Assembly: GCF_002157225.2 (NCBI RefSeq)
Contig: NZ_CP020038.1
Coordinates: 5,300,501-5,364,500, forward strand
Reading direction: 5' to 3'
DNA length: 64,000 nt
Source: Agarilytica rhodophyticola
GTDB taxonomy: Bacteria; Pseudomonadota; Gammaproteobacteria; Pseudomonadales; Cellvibrionaceae
Part shown: positions 48,302 to 57,277 of the stretch, piece after piece
How positions within the stretch are numbered: position 1 is the stretch's first letter
Layout: every line of letters starts with the position of its first letter
The notes under the pieces: generated by a model
The model's input: the letters and a program-made list of their open reading frames with translations, nothing else
What the model was told of the DNA's origin: nothing
Database searches by the model: none
Position numbers and translations under genes: made by a program

Positions 48302-48332
48302 GGCTAAATATATCGTCACGATATATTTAGCC
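48302..48332. repeat. 31-base near-continuous palindrome
   Basis: GGCTAAATATATCG (48302-48315) and CGATATATTTAGCC (48319-48332) are perfect reverse complements separated by TCA. In RNA this is a 14-bp hairpin with a 3-base loop; in DNA it is a large dyad. The stem is A/T-rich and no T-run follows, so it is not a standard terminator. It lies about 114 bases after the 243-aa gene and 60 bases before the mini-ORF. Confidence 0.9.
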
Positions 48333-48391
48333 ATCGTCCTTTAAAATACAGTGCATTTATACGAAACGGCTTGATTTTAAGGAGTTCATAC

Positions 48392-48439
48392 GTGTATCCA
48401 TGCGCTGCTATTAAACCAACATATAATGCCACAGGTTAG
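48392..48439 (+). CDS. Candidate 15-codon leader or small peptide
   Basis: GTG opens a 15-codon frame ending in TAG, reading as M-Y-P-C-A-A-I-K-P-T-Y-N-A-T-G. It is preceded by TAAGGAG at 7 bases, one of the best ribosome sites in the window, in a genome region where most sites are weak. No homologue is known to me. It might be a leader peptide that controls the P-loop gene (220 bases further on), a short secreted or modified peptide, or a chance occurrence. Confidence 0.3.
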   Translation: MYPCAAIKPTYNATG

Positions 48440-48659
48440 TAACCCTCTATTTTAGTTATAGAATACTGACGAACACACATGAACAATGATTAAACCGAGC
48501 AGTATCCTCTTAGGCCTCTAGAAATACGAGGTCACAACAACAAATATATTTATAAAAATAATTGGGAATAAATTCTTCTCCCTGGACGTTACCTGTTTAA
48601 ACACACTTATTAACAGGTATCAGACCTATTTACTACGAGCTATCCTTGTGGAGAACATT

Positions 48660-49805
48660 ATGAAAATCACCCTACAGCAACAACAAATTAATGATGCAAA
48701 AGTATCGTTCGCATGCCGACGAGTAGACTTAGAAAAGGCAAAATTACTCATACGCGAACCCTACCGCCCTCATCCTGGTGATGTAGTATTAGCGAAGATA
48801 GATAAAATAGGTCAACATCAACGTATTGAACTCGTCGATGGCCGTCGAGCGAGCTTAGCTCCTGGAGACCTCATTGTACTAGCTTACGGCAATAGATATG
48901 CACCTGATCAGTTTGAAGGCTTAGTACCACATAATCTATCAACGTGTGACATGGTTGCAGCAGGAGGGTTGGCAGCAACCGCAACGACACAGCATTCACG
49001 CATGAAAGAAGCAACTCAAATTCGTCCTCTAGGTGTACTCGCTGACGGTAAAGGAAAAGCTATAAACTTATCAGACTTTAGTTTACCAGAATCATCATCA
49101 CCAAAAGCTAAACAAGTGCCATTATTCATATCATGTGGCACATCGATGAATTCAGGAAAAACTCATACAGCCTGTAGCTTGATAAGAGGATTTACAGCCA
49201 TGGGTTATTCTGTGGGTGCTGTAAAATTAACTGGTACCGGTGCTGGTGGTGATTTATGGCGAATGACTGATTCAGGTGCACAACGAGTATTAGATTTTAC
49301 CGATGCTGGCCTGCCTTCTACTTATTTAGCAAACCAATCGACCCTGATTACTACCGCTAAAACTCTTCTAAATAATATTGCAAAGGAAAATGTCGACGTT
49401 ATTGTTGCAGAGATTGCTGATGGCGTTTCTCATCCGGAAACATGCTTCTTACTACAATCCGAACTTATTAAATCCAAAGTTGACGGTATCTTTTTTGCGG
49501 CAGCAGACGCTCTAGGTGCATATGCAGGATACAACTGGCTACAAGAACAACAACTTCCAGTTTTAGGTGTAAGTGGTAGTTTAACGCTATCTCCTTTAGC
49601 AATGCGTGAATTACAAGCTTTGATCCCAAGTGATCCAATTACGGCAGAAGAGCTTTCATCACCCATGAGCCTACAAGCCATATTACCTAAAAAGTTTTTT
49701 CAACACTTTCAAACGGAGAAAAAAGCAGAATCTCCTGCAATAGCGACCGCCAAGATAGTAGCGAAGCAAAGCGAACTCACACAGGTATGTGGTCATACTG
49801 CCTAG
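48660..49805 (+). CDS. P-loop NTPase, DUF1611-like
   Basis: The 381-aa protein has an N-terminal domain of about 150 residues (PGDVVLAKIDKIGQHQRIEL, LVPHNLSTCDMVAAGGLAA) and a C-terminal P-loop domain. The P-loop is GTSMNSGKT at residues 160-168, followed by AVKLTGTGAGGDLWRMTDSG and VIVAEIADGVSH, and later FFAADALGAYAG. This pattern belongs to the dethiobiotin synthetase/MobB-like fold as found in DUF1611 proteins. A DUF1611 relative (DgcN) is a D-glutamate N-acetyltransferase component, but this subgroup is uncharacterised. The ATG has GTGGAG at 6 bases; the frame opens four codons earlier at GTG. It is 193 bases upstream of the ABC gene. Confidence 0.75.
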   Translation: MKITLQQQQINDAKVSFACRRVDLEKAKLLIREPYRPHPGDVVLAKIDKIGQHQRIELVDGRRASLAPGDLIVLAYGNRYAPDQFEGLVPHNLSTCDMVAAGGLAATATTQHSRMKEATQIRPLGVLADGKGKAINLSDFSLPESSSPKAKQVPLFISCGTSMNSGKTHTACSLIRGFTAMGYSVGAVKLTGTGAGGDLWRMTDSGAQRVLDFTDAGLPSTYLANQSTLITTAKTLLNNIAKENVDVIVAEIADGVSHPETCFLLQSELIKSKVDGIFFAAADALGAYAGYNWLQEQQLPVLGVSGSLTLSPLAMRELQALIPSDPITAEELSSPMSLQAILPKKFFQHFQTEKKAESPAIATAKIVAKQSELTQVCGHTA

Positions 49806-49910
49806 AGCCTATGAAAGATTCTCGAATTTGTTAAATATCTAGGGCTGTATTAACAAACTCAAATCTAGTAACTCGGTAAATCTTTATTGCCAAGTGAACA
49901 ATAGATCTAG

Positions 49911-49938
49911 AGGCACTCAGCTTAAAAATGGAGTGCCT
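49911..49938. repeat. 8-bp hairpin before the ABC transporter gene
   Basis: AGGCACTC (49911-49918) and GAGTGCCT (49931-49938) are a perfect inverted repeat with a 12-base loop. It is followed by ATATAA and has no T-run, so it is either a regulatory dyad or an mRNA processing hairpin that sets different levels of the P-loop gene and the ABC gene. Confidence 0.6.
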
Positions 49939-49998
49939 ATATAAAAACCTCTTAACACTAATAGAGCGAACTTTCAGTTCAGCATTAGGGCTAGTCAT

Positions 49999-51684
49999 AT
50001 GTGGTTAACAGCATTACCAGCAATCAGCACCCCCGTTTGGCAAGGAAAACGTCAAGTATACTTAACATCGTTAGTTATTTTGGGAGTACTACATGCACTA
50101 GCTATTTTGTTTGTCAGTGGATTGGTAGCTGAGTTTTTCGACAGTATAAATGCCTTGGAGAAAAACACAGAATATACTCTGCATCATTCATTCATACAAA
50201 CTGCGTTACCTATGATATTGATGCTACCGGCATCTATTGTCATCGCCTTATTGCGGTGGGCTGAAAGAGTCTCTGCAGAACATTTAGGCCAGAACTATAT
50301 CGTACAAGTGCGTTTAAAATTATTTCGCCATTTAATGTTCGCGGATTTACGTGCGGCTCAACGATTTTCTCATGGTGCTATGGCTTTGCGTTTTGTTACC
50401 GATTTAAATGGATTACGACAATGGGTTGCTTTGGGTTTAGCACGTCTACTTGTCATGTTTAGTACCATAATAGTGGTACTAGTTGTACTAGCATGGCAAC
50501 AGATATTATTGATGTCAGTTGTTTTTCTGAGTTTATTAATCGCCGTATCTTTGTGCACTTTTATTGGTTCAAAACTACCGCGAGCAATTCGTTCAATACG
50601 AAAGTTTCGCGCTCGTCTAGCGGCAACAGTTACGGATCGAATCAATACGGCAACCACAGTTCAAGCATATAATCAAGAATATCGAGAAATTCGTCGAGTG
50701 AATAGGCAGAGCCATTCCCTTTACGATGCAACAATAAAACGAGCATATATTGTCGGTGCATTATATGCTTCACTTGAGGCAACAACAGTATTAACTACAG
50801 CCCTTGTCTTAATCGCGGCTAGCCAACTTGTTATTGAAAAGCACATTAGTAGTGCAGATATTGCGGCTATTATGACACTGCTCGGATTATTATTAACTCC
50901 TCTGCGGGATATGGGACGTATTGTAGATTACTGGCAACAATGGAAAATATCTAATGAAAAAATTTTACGGTTTTTAGACTCACCTAGACGAAACATAAAA
51001 ATAGGAAAAAAACCTTCGTTAGAAGGGACTAGCACTGGTCAAATATCAGCTAGAAAAATCAGTATCGAAGGTATTTTAAAAATCAGTGACTTTGAAATAA
51101 AAGCCGGAGAACACATTTTTTTAGAAGGTAAAAATGGTACAGGGAAAACTACACTATTATTCACTCTTGCCGGAATATTGCCTTTAAATACAGGGCAAAT
51201 AGAATTAGACAATACACCTCTTGTTAGTGACCATAACATTAGAGTATCGCAAAAAAATATTGCTTTAGTATCACCAGATATTGGTTTAATGCGTGGCTCA
51301 CTTCTACGCAACTTAAGCTATGCCAACACTCATATAAATCAGACTGAGCTCGATAGTATTATTAGAAGATGCAACCTTGGGGACATAATTGAACGTTTGC
51401 CACGGGGTTTAGACTCTAAATTAAGCGAAGGGGGTAAAAACTTATCACTTGGAGAACGCAAGCGCATCATGCTCGCCCGAGCATTACTTATGAACCCTCA
51501 TTTGCTTCTGTTAGATGAGCTTGATGCCCACCTAGATGCCCATTCATTCAAAATTATTGAGCATACATTAAGTCAGTTTCCCGGAACTATTATCGAAGTC
51601 AGCCACCAGCGTAAATTGAATCTGCAAAAATCAACAAGACATTGGCTTTTGCAAGAGCAAAAAATTCACGAATATAATACTTAA
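49999..51684 (+). CDS. ABC exporter, fused membrane and ATPase domains
   Basis: The 561-aa half-transporter has a type I exporter membrane domain (six segments to about residue 300) and a C-terminal ATPase domain. Walker A is GKNGTGKT from residue 377; the signature is LSLGE at residues 482-486; Walker B is LLLLDE with Asp506 and Glu507; the switch His is His536. The Q-loop region reads ALVSPDIGLMRGS at residues 422-434, where family members normally have a V-P-Q-D, so the Gln is missing. The closest general type is CydC/CydD or lipid/peptide exporters. The substrate is unknown. It is followed after 15 bases by a porin gene, which implies joint transport. Confidence 0.85.
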   Translation: MWLTALPAISTPVWQGKRQVYLTSLVILGVLHALAILFVSGLVAEFFDSINALEKNTEYTLHHSFIQTALPMILMLPASIVIALLRWAERVSAEHLGQNYIVQVRLKLFRHLMFADLRAAQRFSHGAMALRFVTDLNGLRQWVALGLARLLVMFSTIIVVLVVLAWQQILLMSVVFLSLLIAVSLCTFIGSKLPRAIRSIRKFRARLAATVTDRINTATTVQAYNQEYREIRRVNRQSHSLYDATIKRAYIVGALYASLEATTVLTTALVLIAASQLVIEKHISSADIAAIMTLLGLLLTPLRDMGRIVDYWQQWKISNEKILRFLDSPRRNIKIGKKPSLEGTSTGQISARKISIEGILKISDFEIKAGEHIFLEGKNGTGKTTLLFTLAGILPLNTGQIELDNTPLVSDHNIRVSQKNIALVSPDIGLMRGSLLRNLSYANTHINQTELDSIIRRCNLGDIIERLPRGLDSKLSEGGKNLSLGERKRIMLARALLMNPHLLLLDELDAHLDAHSFKIIEHTLSQFPGTIIEVSHQRKLNLQKSTRHWLLQEQKIHEYNT

Positions 51685-51699
51685 TATGGAATTAAAAAA

Positions 51700-52938
51700 A
51701 TGTTAACTCAAGATAAACTTATACAAATAAGAAATTTCGTCATATTGCTTGCTGTGCTAACTTTATTATTCGGTATAGCTAATAATACTCATGCAAAAAA
51801 AGCCAAACGTATTGAAACACATGTAAACGATAGTGTTAGCTTGCGTTTGACTGGTCGATTCATGCACGACTTTTTAGTAAATTCAAGTGTTGATGCTAAT
51901 AATGAGAGCAGTAACGATTGGCGCCGCGCCCGCCTTGGTATTCGAGCAAAGCTTGGAGACGATTGGCGCGTGCGCTTAAGTGGCGATTTTCCGGATGGCG
52001 AACTAGAACTTCGAGACCTTAGAGTTGATTATCGTGCTTGGCCCATTCATTTTGCTGCTGGGCGTATCCAAGAACCTTTTGGCTTATCTGAAACATCCAA
52101 TTCTAATTATCTAGTACTAATGGAGCGACCTTTAGCAACAGCTATTGGCCCTGACTATAGCACAGGTATACAAGCGAATACTCGAGGTAGAAATTGGGGG
52201 GTTAGTATCGGCGCCTTTGACTCCGAGTTAGCGGGCCTAGAACTTACCAATAGCGATAGAAACAATGACAAGGCAATAACAGCAAGAGGAACCTGGAAAG
52301 CCATACGCAACGATTCAGTGTTATTACATTTAGGAGCGTCGGCAAGCAGAAGAAAGCCCAAAGCTAATCGAGGTGTTCGCTTTAATACACGCCCTGAAAC
52401 TATACTAGTTTCAGGCTCAAATATTTCTCATCCACGTATCTTAGATACACAGGAGTATACACTCACAGGCCTGGAATTTGGGTTGCGTCATGGCCCCCGC
52501 CTATTACAAGCAGAGTACTTCATGGCAGATATTAACCGTTTAACTTCCAGTGTCTCAAATAATAATCCAAGTTTTAATGGGTTTTATGCGCAAGCAAGTT
52601 GGGCACTAACAGGAGAAAGACGGCGCTATAGAACGCGCAGTGGAAGCTTTAGCGGTATAGTTCCTAAAAAAGAATTAACACATTTCGATTCAAAATTCTG
52701 GCAAACAGGTGCGTGGGAAATTGCTGTCCGCTATAGCACCTTAAATCTGAGAGACACAGATGTAGATTTAGATGGTGACATCGATGGAGAAGAAGGTCAA
52801 ACAATTACCCTAGGACTCAACTGGTACCCTACCGGAAATAGTAAGATCATGTTAAACACTTCACGAATTACAGAGAAAAATGGTAGAACCACTGATAGCG
52901 ATACATTAATACAAATGCGAGCTCAATTCTTTTTTTGA
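51700..52938 (+). CDS. OprO/OprP-family outer-membrane porin
   Basis: The 412-aa protein has a signal peptide (cleavage near THA-KK, about residue 29) and a barrel typical of the phosphate-selective porin family. It has DSVSLRLTGRFMHDF near residue 44, NDWRRARLGIRAKLGDDWRV near residue 72, HFAAGRIQEPFGLSETSNSNY near residue 117 and GQTITLGLNWYPTG near residue 370. It ends in QMRAQFFF, with the final Phe needed for barrel assembly. OprP and OprO pass phosphate or polyphosphate, but relatives serve other anions. Co-transcription with the ABC gene (15-base gap) is likely. Confidence 0.87.
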   Translation: MLTQDKLIQIRNFVILLAVLTLLFGIANNTHAKKAKRIETHVNDSVSLRLTGRFMHDFLVNSSVDANNESSNDWRRARLGIRAKLGDDWRVRLSGDFPDGELELRDLRVDYRAWPIHFAAGRIQEPFGLSETSNSNYLVLMERPLATAIGPDYSTGIQANTRGRNWGVSIGAFDSELAGLELTNSDRNNDKAITARGTWKAIRNDSVLLHLGASASRRKPKANRGVRFNTRPETILVSGSNISHPRILDTQEYTLTGLEFGLRHGPRLLQAEYFMADINRLTSSVSNNNPSFNGFYAQASWALTGERRRYRTRSGSFSGIVPKKELTHFDSKFWQTGAWEIAVRYSTLNLRDTDVDLDGDIDGEEGQTITLGLNWYPTGNSKIMLNTSRITEKNGRTTDSDTLIQMRAQFFF

Positions 52939-52955
52939 TATTCTGCAACAGAATA
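52939..52955 (+). terminator. Weak hairpin after the porin gene
   Basis: TATTCT-GCAAC-AGAATA directly after the porin stop forms a 6-bp A/T-rich stem followed by ATTTTC. It could be a weak terminator of the P-loop/ABC/porin unit. Confidence 0.35.
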
Positions 52956-53343
52956 ATTTTCTCCAGAATAGGAGTAGCTTACCAATTACATATAGTATGT
53001 CTAGCATAAATATTTGCTTGATATACTATATAAAAACATACGGTACAGAAACATACTGTTACATAATACGATCATTACCCCTGTTGACTGATTTTTATAA
53101 ACGGAGTTATATATTTAGCCAACATCTATAGCAAGCTATTAGATTGCTTCAACATACCCCTTCCTTAACAGCATCCAAAATTAGAAAAATCTTAAATAGA
53201 TCAAATATTTACCATAAAAGACTACGAGTATTTTCATACGAAATTAAATCGTATAGTTTAAAAATTATTGTTCAATTCCTGACTCTTTTCGTAAAGAATT
53301 AATATCTATATTTATATGTAACTATTTATTCGCTATTTGTAAC

Positions 53344-53398
53344 GTTAAGCTTACGTTAAGTTTGAGTTAACTTTTCATTCATTTACATTTTATATAGT
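53344..53398 (+). promoter_or_regulatory. Triple GTTAA box and -10 of the S41 gene
   Basis: GTTAA occurs at 53344, 53355 and 53366, exactly 11 bases apart, in the order GTTAAG-N5-GTTAAG-N5-GTTAAC. This is the arrangement of OmpR-family response-regulator sites such as the PmrA box (YTTAAK-N5-YTTAAK). A TATAGT -10 at 53393-53398 places the last half-site against the -35 region, as in direct activation. It lies about 95 bases before the start of the lipoprotein protease. Confidence 0.6.
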
Positions 53399-53465
53399 CT
53401 TCACCATAAAATTTAGTAAAGGTAATCAACCCAATACCTTTCCAAATACATAAGCGGTGAAATAA

Positions 53466-55021
53466 ATGAAAAACTATTTAAAAATAACCCCTATACTTGC
53501 AGTATATGTCTCATTAATCGCATGTGGAGGTGGAGGATCGTCATCCAACACTCCAAGCAATAATAATACAGCTACAACACCAGTAGCTTCGTCTACAGCA
53601 TCAACATCTACGTCTACATCTACTAGCAGACAATTTATGGGTGGGATATATGACTCCCCTGGCTATGGTGAAATGACTGAAATTATATTTGACGGCAGTC
53701 AGTACACTGTGACAGATTTTTCTTATACACAAGATAATTGTTTAGTTCAGGCAGAGGGTAAACTTTCAATAGAAGAATTTAACGATGCGATAGAATTCAA
53801 AGATAATAATACTATATTGGAACTAAAAGGAACGGTTATCTTCGAACCTGCACAACAAGGGAAGCGTATTGATTCGTTACCGGAAAAATGCAAATCAGGT
53901 TTACTGCCTTTAAAAGGAAGCAAAGACTATACTTTCGATGCAGATCGCGATTTCAAGTTTCTATGGGACAAGGTAAATGAATACCATGTAGGTATTGAAG
54001 CAAGTAAAACAAACTGGGATGAAATTTATTCAAGATTCAAGCCACGAGTTAGTAGCATCAAAAATGAGAAACAATTACTTGAACTATTCAAAGAGATGTT
54101 AACACCATTAGCAGACCCCCATACAACGCTAGTACAAGGCTCATTAAAAGATGGGATTAATGATCTTTTAAATAGACCTAGTGGCGTTGATTTTGCTGGT
54201 AAAACAAATCTAGCATATTTGATATATTTGAACGTGAATATCTAGCGGATAATAAAACATCGGAACTTAGAGAAGTTAATTCTGCCATACATGCAATACA
54301 ACAGAACCTCTTAGTCACAAGTATAATTGAAAGCTATTCTTCAGATTCTAGTAAGATAAAACGTTTCGGTGATGAAAAAAATATTATTTCTTTTATTACA
54401 TCAAACAATGTAGGTTATATTGAGATAAACAGTTTTGACAATTTTAAAAAGAAGGCTAACCTTGCTGATCTCATAAAATCTTCAAGTAATGCAATCGATG
54501 AAATTGTGAATGATATGCGGGACACTGTTGGTATCATCATCGATGTACGCAGGAATACAGGAGGCTCTAGTGAAATGGCTTTAGATATTGTTAGCAGATT
54601 TATCGATACACGTACTCATGTGTATTCACTTCAGGAAAAGTTTGGCAACACACGTACACCACTGAAAAAAGTTTATGTAAAACCTCAAGGCAATACTCAA
54701 TATATAAAACCTGTAGTTGTACTAACGAGCAATACATCTTTTAGTGCAGCAGAAACATTTACCTTAGCTATGAAATCACGATCAAATGTAACAATTATTG
54801 GAGAAGAAACTAATGGAGGTTTTTCAGCACCTGTGTCTAGCCGTGTTACGGGCGAAATCGCATTTGAGATATCGAATCAGATCGTATTAAGTGCCGACGG
54901 CAAATGGTATGAACATCAAGGCATACCAGTGGATATGAAAGTAGCATTTGCAAGTAAACAAGATCGTCAAGCTAAGAAAGATAGTGGTATAGATAGCGCT
55001 ATTAAGGAATTATTAAAATAA
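53466..55021 (+). pseudogene. S41-family protease lipoprotein, frameshifted
   Basis: Two frames together give one S41 protease. The first (53466-54245) encodes a lipoprotein signal with lipobox LIAC, a Ser/Thr-rich linker, and an N-terminal part with PLADPHTTL. The second frame is open from 54203 through a stop at 55021 and carries VGIIIDVRRNTGGSSEMA, then NTSFSAAETFTL with the nucleophile Ser, and IGEETNGGFSAPVSS. The frames overlap in 54203-54245 and differ by one base, as expected for a single-base deletion. No slippery heptamer is seen, so a mutation or a sequencing error is more likely than programmed shifting. Intact, it would be about 518 aa, anchored in the envelope. Confidence 0.82.
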
Positions 55022-55167
55022 AGTAAGATGCAATCATAGCGCAACATTAAACATACTAGCCTGCGTTCTTAATTATTAATATGGGCGCAGTTTTTATCAA
55101 AATTACATAACCTTTACAAAAATTTTCAATAAACATACATTAAAAGCTGTTAAATTAACTGAAATCG

Positions 55168-56064
55168 ATGGAAATTAGTGCTATAAGGTTATTATTTATA
55201 AGTAACCGAGTTCGAATGTTAATGAAACTGTCATACTTAGCACCCACTACCTTTGGCTTTTCACTTGCGATGGTAGTAAACGTTTATTTTTTTCAAACAG
55301 ATCACTGTATTAAGAGACAAAACGATAATATAAAAGCCAGCGATGTTAATAATGGTGCTGAATATAGAGTTGCATCCAACAGCCCAACTTTTACTCAAGC
55401 AGCTACTAAAAAATCAGACCGCATAAACAAAAGCGCTTATAACAGTAGCAGGGCTAAAACCGAGTGCACAAGCATTGATCAATTGGCGTCATATGCGAGT
55501 AGTAGTGACAACTTTCTAAAAGTGTCTCACGACTCTGATGGCCGTCTACTAATCGAAAATAAATATATCGTCAATTTAACCCCAACACAAATCGAAAGCC
55601 TAGCAAAACAAGGATACGCTTATGCTATGGCAGCGTTAAGTACACGGCTGCTCGAAAGTCATAGAACTAACGATATTCATGAGGGGCGGAAATGGGCATA
55701 TAAGGCAGCTGTACACGGCATTCTCTTTCCACTCACTTATCTTGCCGCTAGCTACCTGGAGGAATACCAAACGTTAAAAGCAAAAAATAAAAGTACCCAT
55801 AATGTCGCCATAAAATACGAAAGCACCTTGCGCCTTGTAGAACACTTAGCGCCAGGTAGTACTACCGGTCTAATGGGTTCAATACCTCTTAGCTCTAAGC
55901 AAAAAATGCGAACAGAGAAACAAGCACTCAAATTAATTAAGAACTACAATGACCAACGCCAACAATCTGGCTTAAATAAATTATCTGTCGCCGTTCCTAA
56001 TACCATGAATGCGGCAGAATTTCTTGTGTGTAACCAAACAATGACACCGAACAAAGTCATATAA
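55168..56064 (+). CDS. Membrane-anchored Sel1-like protein
   Basis: The 298-aa product starts with a positively charged stretch and one hydrophobic segment (LAPTTFGFSLAMVVNVYFF), giving an N-terminal anchor and a periplasmic body. Around residue 150 it has LAKQGYAYAMAALSTRLLE and WAYKAAVHGILFPLTYLAASYLEE, helical pairs like Sel1 repeats. It is a distant paralogue of the gene at 56302-57210: both share the LAKQG-YAM-A segment. Starts at residues 17 or 19 are possible as well. It may follow the S41 gene in a transcript (146 bases gap). Function unknown. Confidence 0.6.
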   Translation: MEISAIRLLFISNRVRMLMKLSYLAPTTFGFSLAMVVNVYFFQTDHCIKRQNDNIKASDVNNGAEYRVASNSPTFTQAATKKSDRINKSAYNSSRAKTECTSIDQLASYASSSDNFLKVSHDSDGRLLIENKYIVNLTPTQIESLAKQGYAYAMAALSTRLLESHRTNDIHEGRKWAYKAAVHGILFPLTYLAASYLEEYQTLKAKNKSTHNVAIKYESTLRLVEHLAPGSTTGLMGSIPLSSKQKMRTEKQALKLIKNYNDQRQQSGLNKLSVAVPNTMNAAEFLVCNQTMTPNKVI

Positions 56065-56301
56065 GATTTACTTGAAATATTGATTCGCTAAACATACTCT
56101 TGATATTTGCCAGATTAGTTAAGTACTACAAGAACTTCTTATCATCTAAGTAGCAGATGAGAGGCGCTGAACATCAGGTAGTCAGAAAAAAACCTTTCGA
56201 ATAAAATATTAAATATATAAACGAGTTTCGGCATTTAAATTCAGCATACAATCTTCTCCACAAAGTAGAGAAGACGTTGAGCAAGAATAAAATATAGCTG
56301 T

Positions 56302-57210
56302 TTAACAATCGCCTTCGAGAATCTCGCAAAACTTTTCAGACATATTGTTTTCTTTAGGTAGGCCGTGTAAGCGAGCATAGGGCGCAGGATAAGAATTATC
56401 AAATTCATCCGCGTTCATTTTTTCTCGACGCTCATCAATAGCCGTGTAAATAGCGTTCGCGTTTTTAATAATGGCAGGCCAGTCTTCTTTAGCTATTTCT
56501 CGCTGCAAAGGATAATTCTCAAACGCATCAATATGCACAACCGCACCATACGCATCCCCTCTCAAAGCAGAAGCCATATAATGCGCCGCAGCCAAGATCT
56601 CTAAACTTTTCTCAAGGCTATAATCTTTAAAAACAGGCACATTAAATTTATCTCTTATTTGCTCTTCTGTTTCATGTCCTTTTTTTAAAGAATAAATTGC
56701 ATCTCCATACCTTGCTCCGAGCATATAAAGAGCCTCTATAGAACCTAATGCTGCTGCATCTCGCAAAGTGTCTAATGCTTCTGGAATATTTAAATCTATT
56801 ATTAATTGGGAAGCCGCAGCTTGCATGGCATAAATATCTCCTTGTTTAGCTAGAGCATATATTGTTTTTTTATCATAATTAATATACAAATCTTTTTGCT
56901 CTAAAGAACTTCCATTTCTCATATCCCACTCGGACAGTTGATGCTGCTCTGCCTGGGTTAAGCCTATAAAGCGATCGTCTTTTTCTATGGATTCTTTATG
57001 GTAAATGATGTCTTTAAAGCTATCAGGCAAATTGATACTTTTATCGCCTTCGTCCACTGCATTAGTAGAAGCTTCAGAGCTATCTTGCTCATCATTCTTA
57101 TCTACCAGATGTGACACTTTACCATTGTTTGACTCATTATTTTGTACTAATAACAATATCCCAATTAGTGCTAGACATAGTAAAGCAGCTATAGATATTT
57201 TGCTTTTCAT
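56302..57210 (-). CDS. Membrane-anchored Sel1-like protein
   Basis: The product is a 302-aa protein beginning MKSKISIAALLCLALIGILLL, an N-terminal anchor or signal, followed by an acidic linker and a helical domain with ALAKQGDIYAMQAAASQLI and AAALGSIEALYMLGARYGD (Sel1-type pairs). I use the ATG preceded by AAGGA at 6 bases; the long frame to 57360 overlaps the upstream gene and adds 50 unlikely residues. It follows the Cys-rich gene by 67 bases on the same strand and converges on its own distant paralogue. The C terminus ends in FCEILEGDC. The role is unknown; Sel1 proteins usually mediate protein contacts. Confidence 0.68.
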   Translation of the reverse strand: MKSKISIAALLCLALIGILLLVQNNESNNGKVSHLVDKNDEQDSSEASTNAVDEGDKSINLPDSFKDIIYHKESIEKDDRFIGLTQAEQHQLSEWDMRNGSSLEQKDLYINYDKKTIYALAKQGDIYAMQAAASQLIIDLNIPEALDTLRDAAALGSIEALYMLGARYGDAIYSLKKGHETEEQIRDKFNVPVFKDYSLEKSLEILAAAHYMASALRGDAYGAVVHIDAFENYPLQREIAKEDWPAIIKNANAIYTAIDERREKMNADEFDNSYPAPYARLHGLPKENNMSEKFCEILEGDC

Positions 57211-57277
57211 CAGTTTTCCTTTTTCTTTGCTTCTTGCGCCAAGTTCAACAAAAATTCCTTCTAAATATGTAGTAATG

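Larger units (their letters stand above)
48189..48659. other. Intergenic region with promoter, palindrome and mini-ORF
   Basis: This 471-base stretch between the unknown 243-aa gene and the P-loop gene has unusual order in it: an extended -10 element, a 14-bp perfect palindrome, a 15-codon frame with an excellent ribosome site, and an 8-bp inverted repeat (TACCTGTT 48590-48597 with AACAGGTA 48612-48619) before the next gene. They are listed or discussed separately. Confidence 0.55.
52939..53465. other. Intergenic region before the S41 protease
   Basis: A 527-base, AT-rich gap. It has the weak hairpin at its left end and a triple box with a -10 element at its right end, both listed separately. 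No ORF with a ribosome site was seen. Confidence 0.5.

Noticed and set aside
54200-54245. Programmed frameshift in the S41 gene
   Set aside because: No X-XXY-YYZ slippery heptamer and no following pseudoknot or stem was seen in the overlap.
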